A stretch of DNA of 20,289 nucleotides from a virus, in IMG/VR virus record IMGVR_UViG_3300030102_001246, positions 1 to 20,289 of that record. One strand, 5' to 3'. A model generated the notes under the pieces. It saw only the letters and a list, made by a program, of their open reading frames with translations, was not told where the DNA came from and did not search any database. How positions within the stretch are numbered: position 1 is the stretch's first letter; the number at the start of each line of letters is the position of its first letter. Below, in pieces: positions 18,782 through 20,289 of this stretch. The translations under genes and the position numbers were made by a program.

Positions 18782-20289
18782 GTGGCTCTTGTTGTAAAAG
18801 ATCGCGTAAAAGAAACGACTACAACCACCGGAACCGGCACGTATACACTTGCGGGGGCCGCGACAGGTTTTGAGTCGTTTTCTTCTGTCGGGGACGGCAA
18901 CACAACATATTACTGTTGTACAGACGGCACTGACTTTGAAGTAGGTATTGGCACCTACACAGCGTCTGGCACGACACTGGCTCGTACAACAATCTTACAG
19001 TCGAGCAACAGCGATGCCGCAGTCAACTGGACATCGGGAACACGGGACATCTTTGTTACGCAACCGGCAGACAAAGCGGTGTTCCTAGATGCAAGTGGCA
19101 ACGTAGACATCGACGGCGGTGCAATCGACGGCGTTACGCTCGGCACGAACAGCGCGGTTACCGAGTTGCAAGTTGATAACATCAATATTAATGGCAACTC
19201 AATTACCAGCACCAATACAGACGGCCACCTTACATTATTTCCAAACGGCACTGGCGATGTATTATTAAATGCAGACAGGGTGCGTGTTGGGGACGATTTG
19301 GTAAATAGTACGATTACGACTTACGGCGGCGACCTAACACTCAATACTGCCGACGGCGGCAACTCCGGTTCTATCGTCATTGCAAGTGGCACAAACGGCA
19401 ACATCTCTCTTACACCTGACGGCACAGGCGTAGTGCAAATTGACGGCAGCAACGGTGTTTCTATAGAAAGCGGCGTGGTTTCGGTAAAGAACGGCGGCAC
19501 ACAATCGGAAGTTCGCCTCTATTGCGAAAGCTCTAACGCACATTACGCCGGGTTGAAGGCTCCTGCACACGCTGACTTTACAGGCAACGTGACCTCTACC
19601 TTACCAGCGGTCACCGGCACACTGGTCGGCACGGGTGACAGCGGCACAATAGCAACAGGAATGATTGCTGACGATGCGGTCAATGCTGACAAGCTGGCTA
19701 ACACAGCAGTCACTGCTGGTAGCTATACCGCAGCGGATATTACTGTGGACGCACAAGGCCGTATTACTGCAGCAGCTAATGGTTCTGGTGGGGGCGGTGG
19801 TTCAAGCGACAGCTTCAAGACGATTGCGGTAAGCGGACAGAGCGATGTCGTGGCGGACAGTGCCACGGACACGCTAACCTACGTCGCTGGCGCAAACATG
19901 ACCATAACGACAGACGCCTCTAGCGACACGATTACGTTTGCTAGTGGCACTAGCGGCAGTAGTATCAGCGACACCGGCATTACATTCGAGGGTGCAACAG
20001 CCAACGACTTTGAAACCACTCTGGCTATTGAAGACCCCACCCGCGACAACACGATTACGGTTGGTGATTTGTTCGATGGTCACGTTGCGTTGCTGCGTAC
20101 AGAAACGGGTGACAATGGTGACAGCGGCACAGCTATCCACGGGTCCAATACGGTATTAATTAATTCGAGTATTGATACTACCAGCTATGCAACAGGCAGT
20201 GCATTAGGTAGCGGTTCAATCAGAAGTGTCGCAATCGGCAACAGCGCTTTAGGGGTTTCATCGTATACGGTGGACGACTATAACACTGC
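18782..20289 (+). CDS. Tail fiber, N-terminal part, runs off the window
   Basis: 502 codons visible from GTG 18782 (GAGG at 18770-18773, 8 nt). GTG is chosen since the product then starts MALVVKDRVKETTTTTGTG, a conserved fiber start in marine phages, and no ATG fits. The fiber binds the host surface. Seen: the N-terminal attachment domain (about 1-100, with YYCCTDGTDFEVGIGTYTAS, then TLARTTILQSS), a Thr/Gly/Asp-rich beta region with repeats like TLFPNGTGDVLL and SLTPDGTGVVQID, the AVNADKLANTAVTAGSY and ITVDAQGRITAA motif (about 300-334, common in phage fibers), a Gly/Ser hinge (about 334-342), and a second beta region. The end with host-binding tip is missing. Confidence 0.85.
   Translation, partial: MALVVKDRVKETTTTTGTGTYTLAGAATGFESFSSVGDGNTTYYCCTDGTDFEVGIGTYTASGTTLARTTILQSSNSDAAVNWTSGTRDIFVTQPADKAVFLDASGNVDIDGGAIDGVTLGTNSAVTELQVDNININGNSITSTNTDGHLTLFPNGTGDVLLNADRVRVGDDLVNSTITTYGGDLTLNTADGGNSGSIVIASGTNGNISLTPDGTGVVQIDGSNGVSIESGVVSVKNGGTQSEVRLYCESSNAHYAGLKAPAHADFTGNVTSTLPAVTGTLVGTGDSGTIATGMIADDAVNADKLANTAVTAGSYTAADITVDAQGRITAAANGSGGGGGSSDSFKTIAVSGQSDVVADSATDTLTYVAGANMTITTDASSDTITFASGTSGSSISDTGITFEGATANDFETTLAIEDPTRDNTITVGDLFDGHVALLRTETGDNGDSGTAIHGSNTVLINSSIDTTSYATGSALGSGSIRSVAIGNSALGVSSYTVDDYNT

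Noticed and set aside
19781-19807. Gly/Ser run in the tail fiber as a sign of engineered linker
   Set aside because: Natural phage fibers often have Gly-rich hinges; nothing else suggests engineering.

Overview
This window is a stretch of a tailed double-stranded DNA bacteriophage genome. Every convincing gene reads on the + strand. They are tightly packed, often with 1-10 nt overlaps, and run in the order of a head-packaging-lysis-tail module. The protein style resembles uncultured marine (uvMED-type) phages of pelagic Alphaproteobacteria: a 3-TM holin of the gene-transfer-agent type, small basic proteins, small Cys-containing exported proteins, and a fiber starting MALVVKDRV. Host and morphology are inference; the tail genes that would settle morphology lie outside the window.

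Region 1-1620 is the end of an upstream, non-structural module. It holds the 3' part of a DUF932-type gene, a 26-residue membrane peptide, a winged-helix protein and a 72-residue unknown, closed by a strong Rho-independent terminator (1592-1619). Region 1620-2182 has no convincing protein gene but is rich in signals: three GGTTGCCGG copies, perfect dyads, a leftward promoter followed by a leftward terminator that together define a candidate ~81-nt minus-strand small RNA (about 2064 to 1984), and a divergent rightward promoter (2130-2158) that starts the structural operon.

Region 2183-13784 is the packaging and head operon: a small exported Cys protein, TerS, TerL, a tyrosine-recombinase-like protein with an extra C-terminal region, a 72-aa protein, the portal (whose 3' end is overlapped in another frame by a 74-aa gene), an 887-aa virion-type protein with a C-terminal transglycosylase-like domain, a scaffold, the major capsid protein, and a small structural protein. 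Two tandem RNA hairpins with compensatory base changes lie just upstream of the scaffold gene.

Region 13785-17473 starts with a terminator-like hairpin and a promoter (13814-13842). It holds the lysis and accessory block: a holin, an Arg-rich protamine-like protein, a second 2-TM holin-like protein, a GH24 endolysin, other small membrane proteins and small basic proteins. A further promoter (17479-17507), overlapped by a perfect dyad, begins the last block. That block has two small unknowns, two probable virion or tail-associated proteins, and the 5' part of a large tail fiber that starts at GTG 18782 and runs off the window.

All promoters are sigma70-like (TTGACA or TTGCAA, about 17 bp, TAnAnT), so late transcription probably uses host RNA polymerase. 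No tRNA, rRNA, CRISPR array or insertion sequence was seen.
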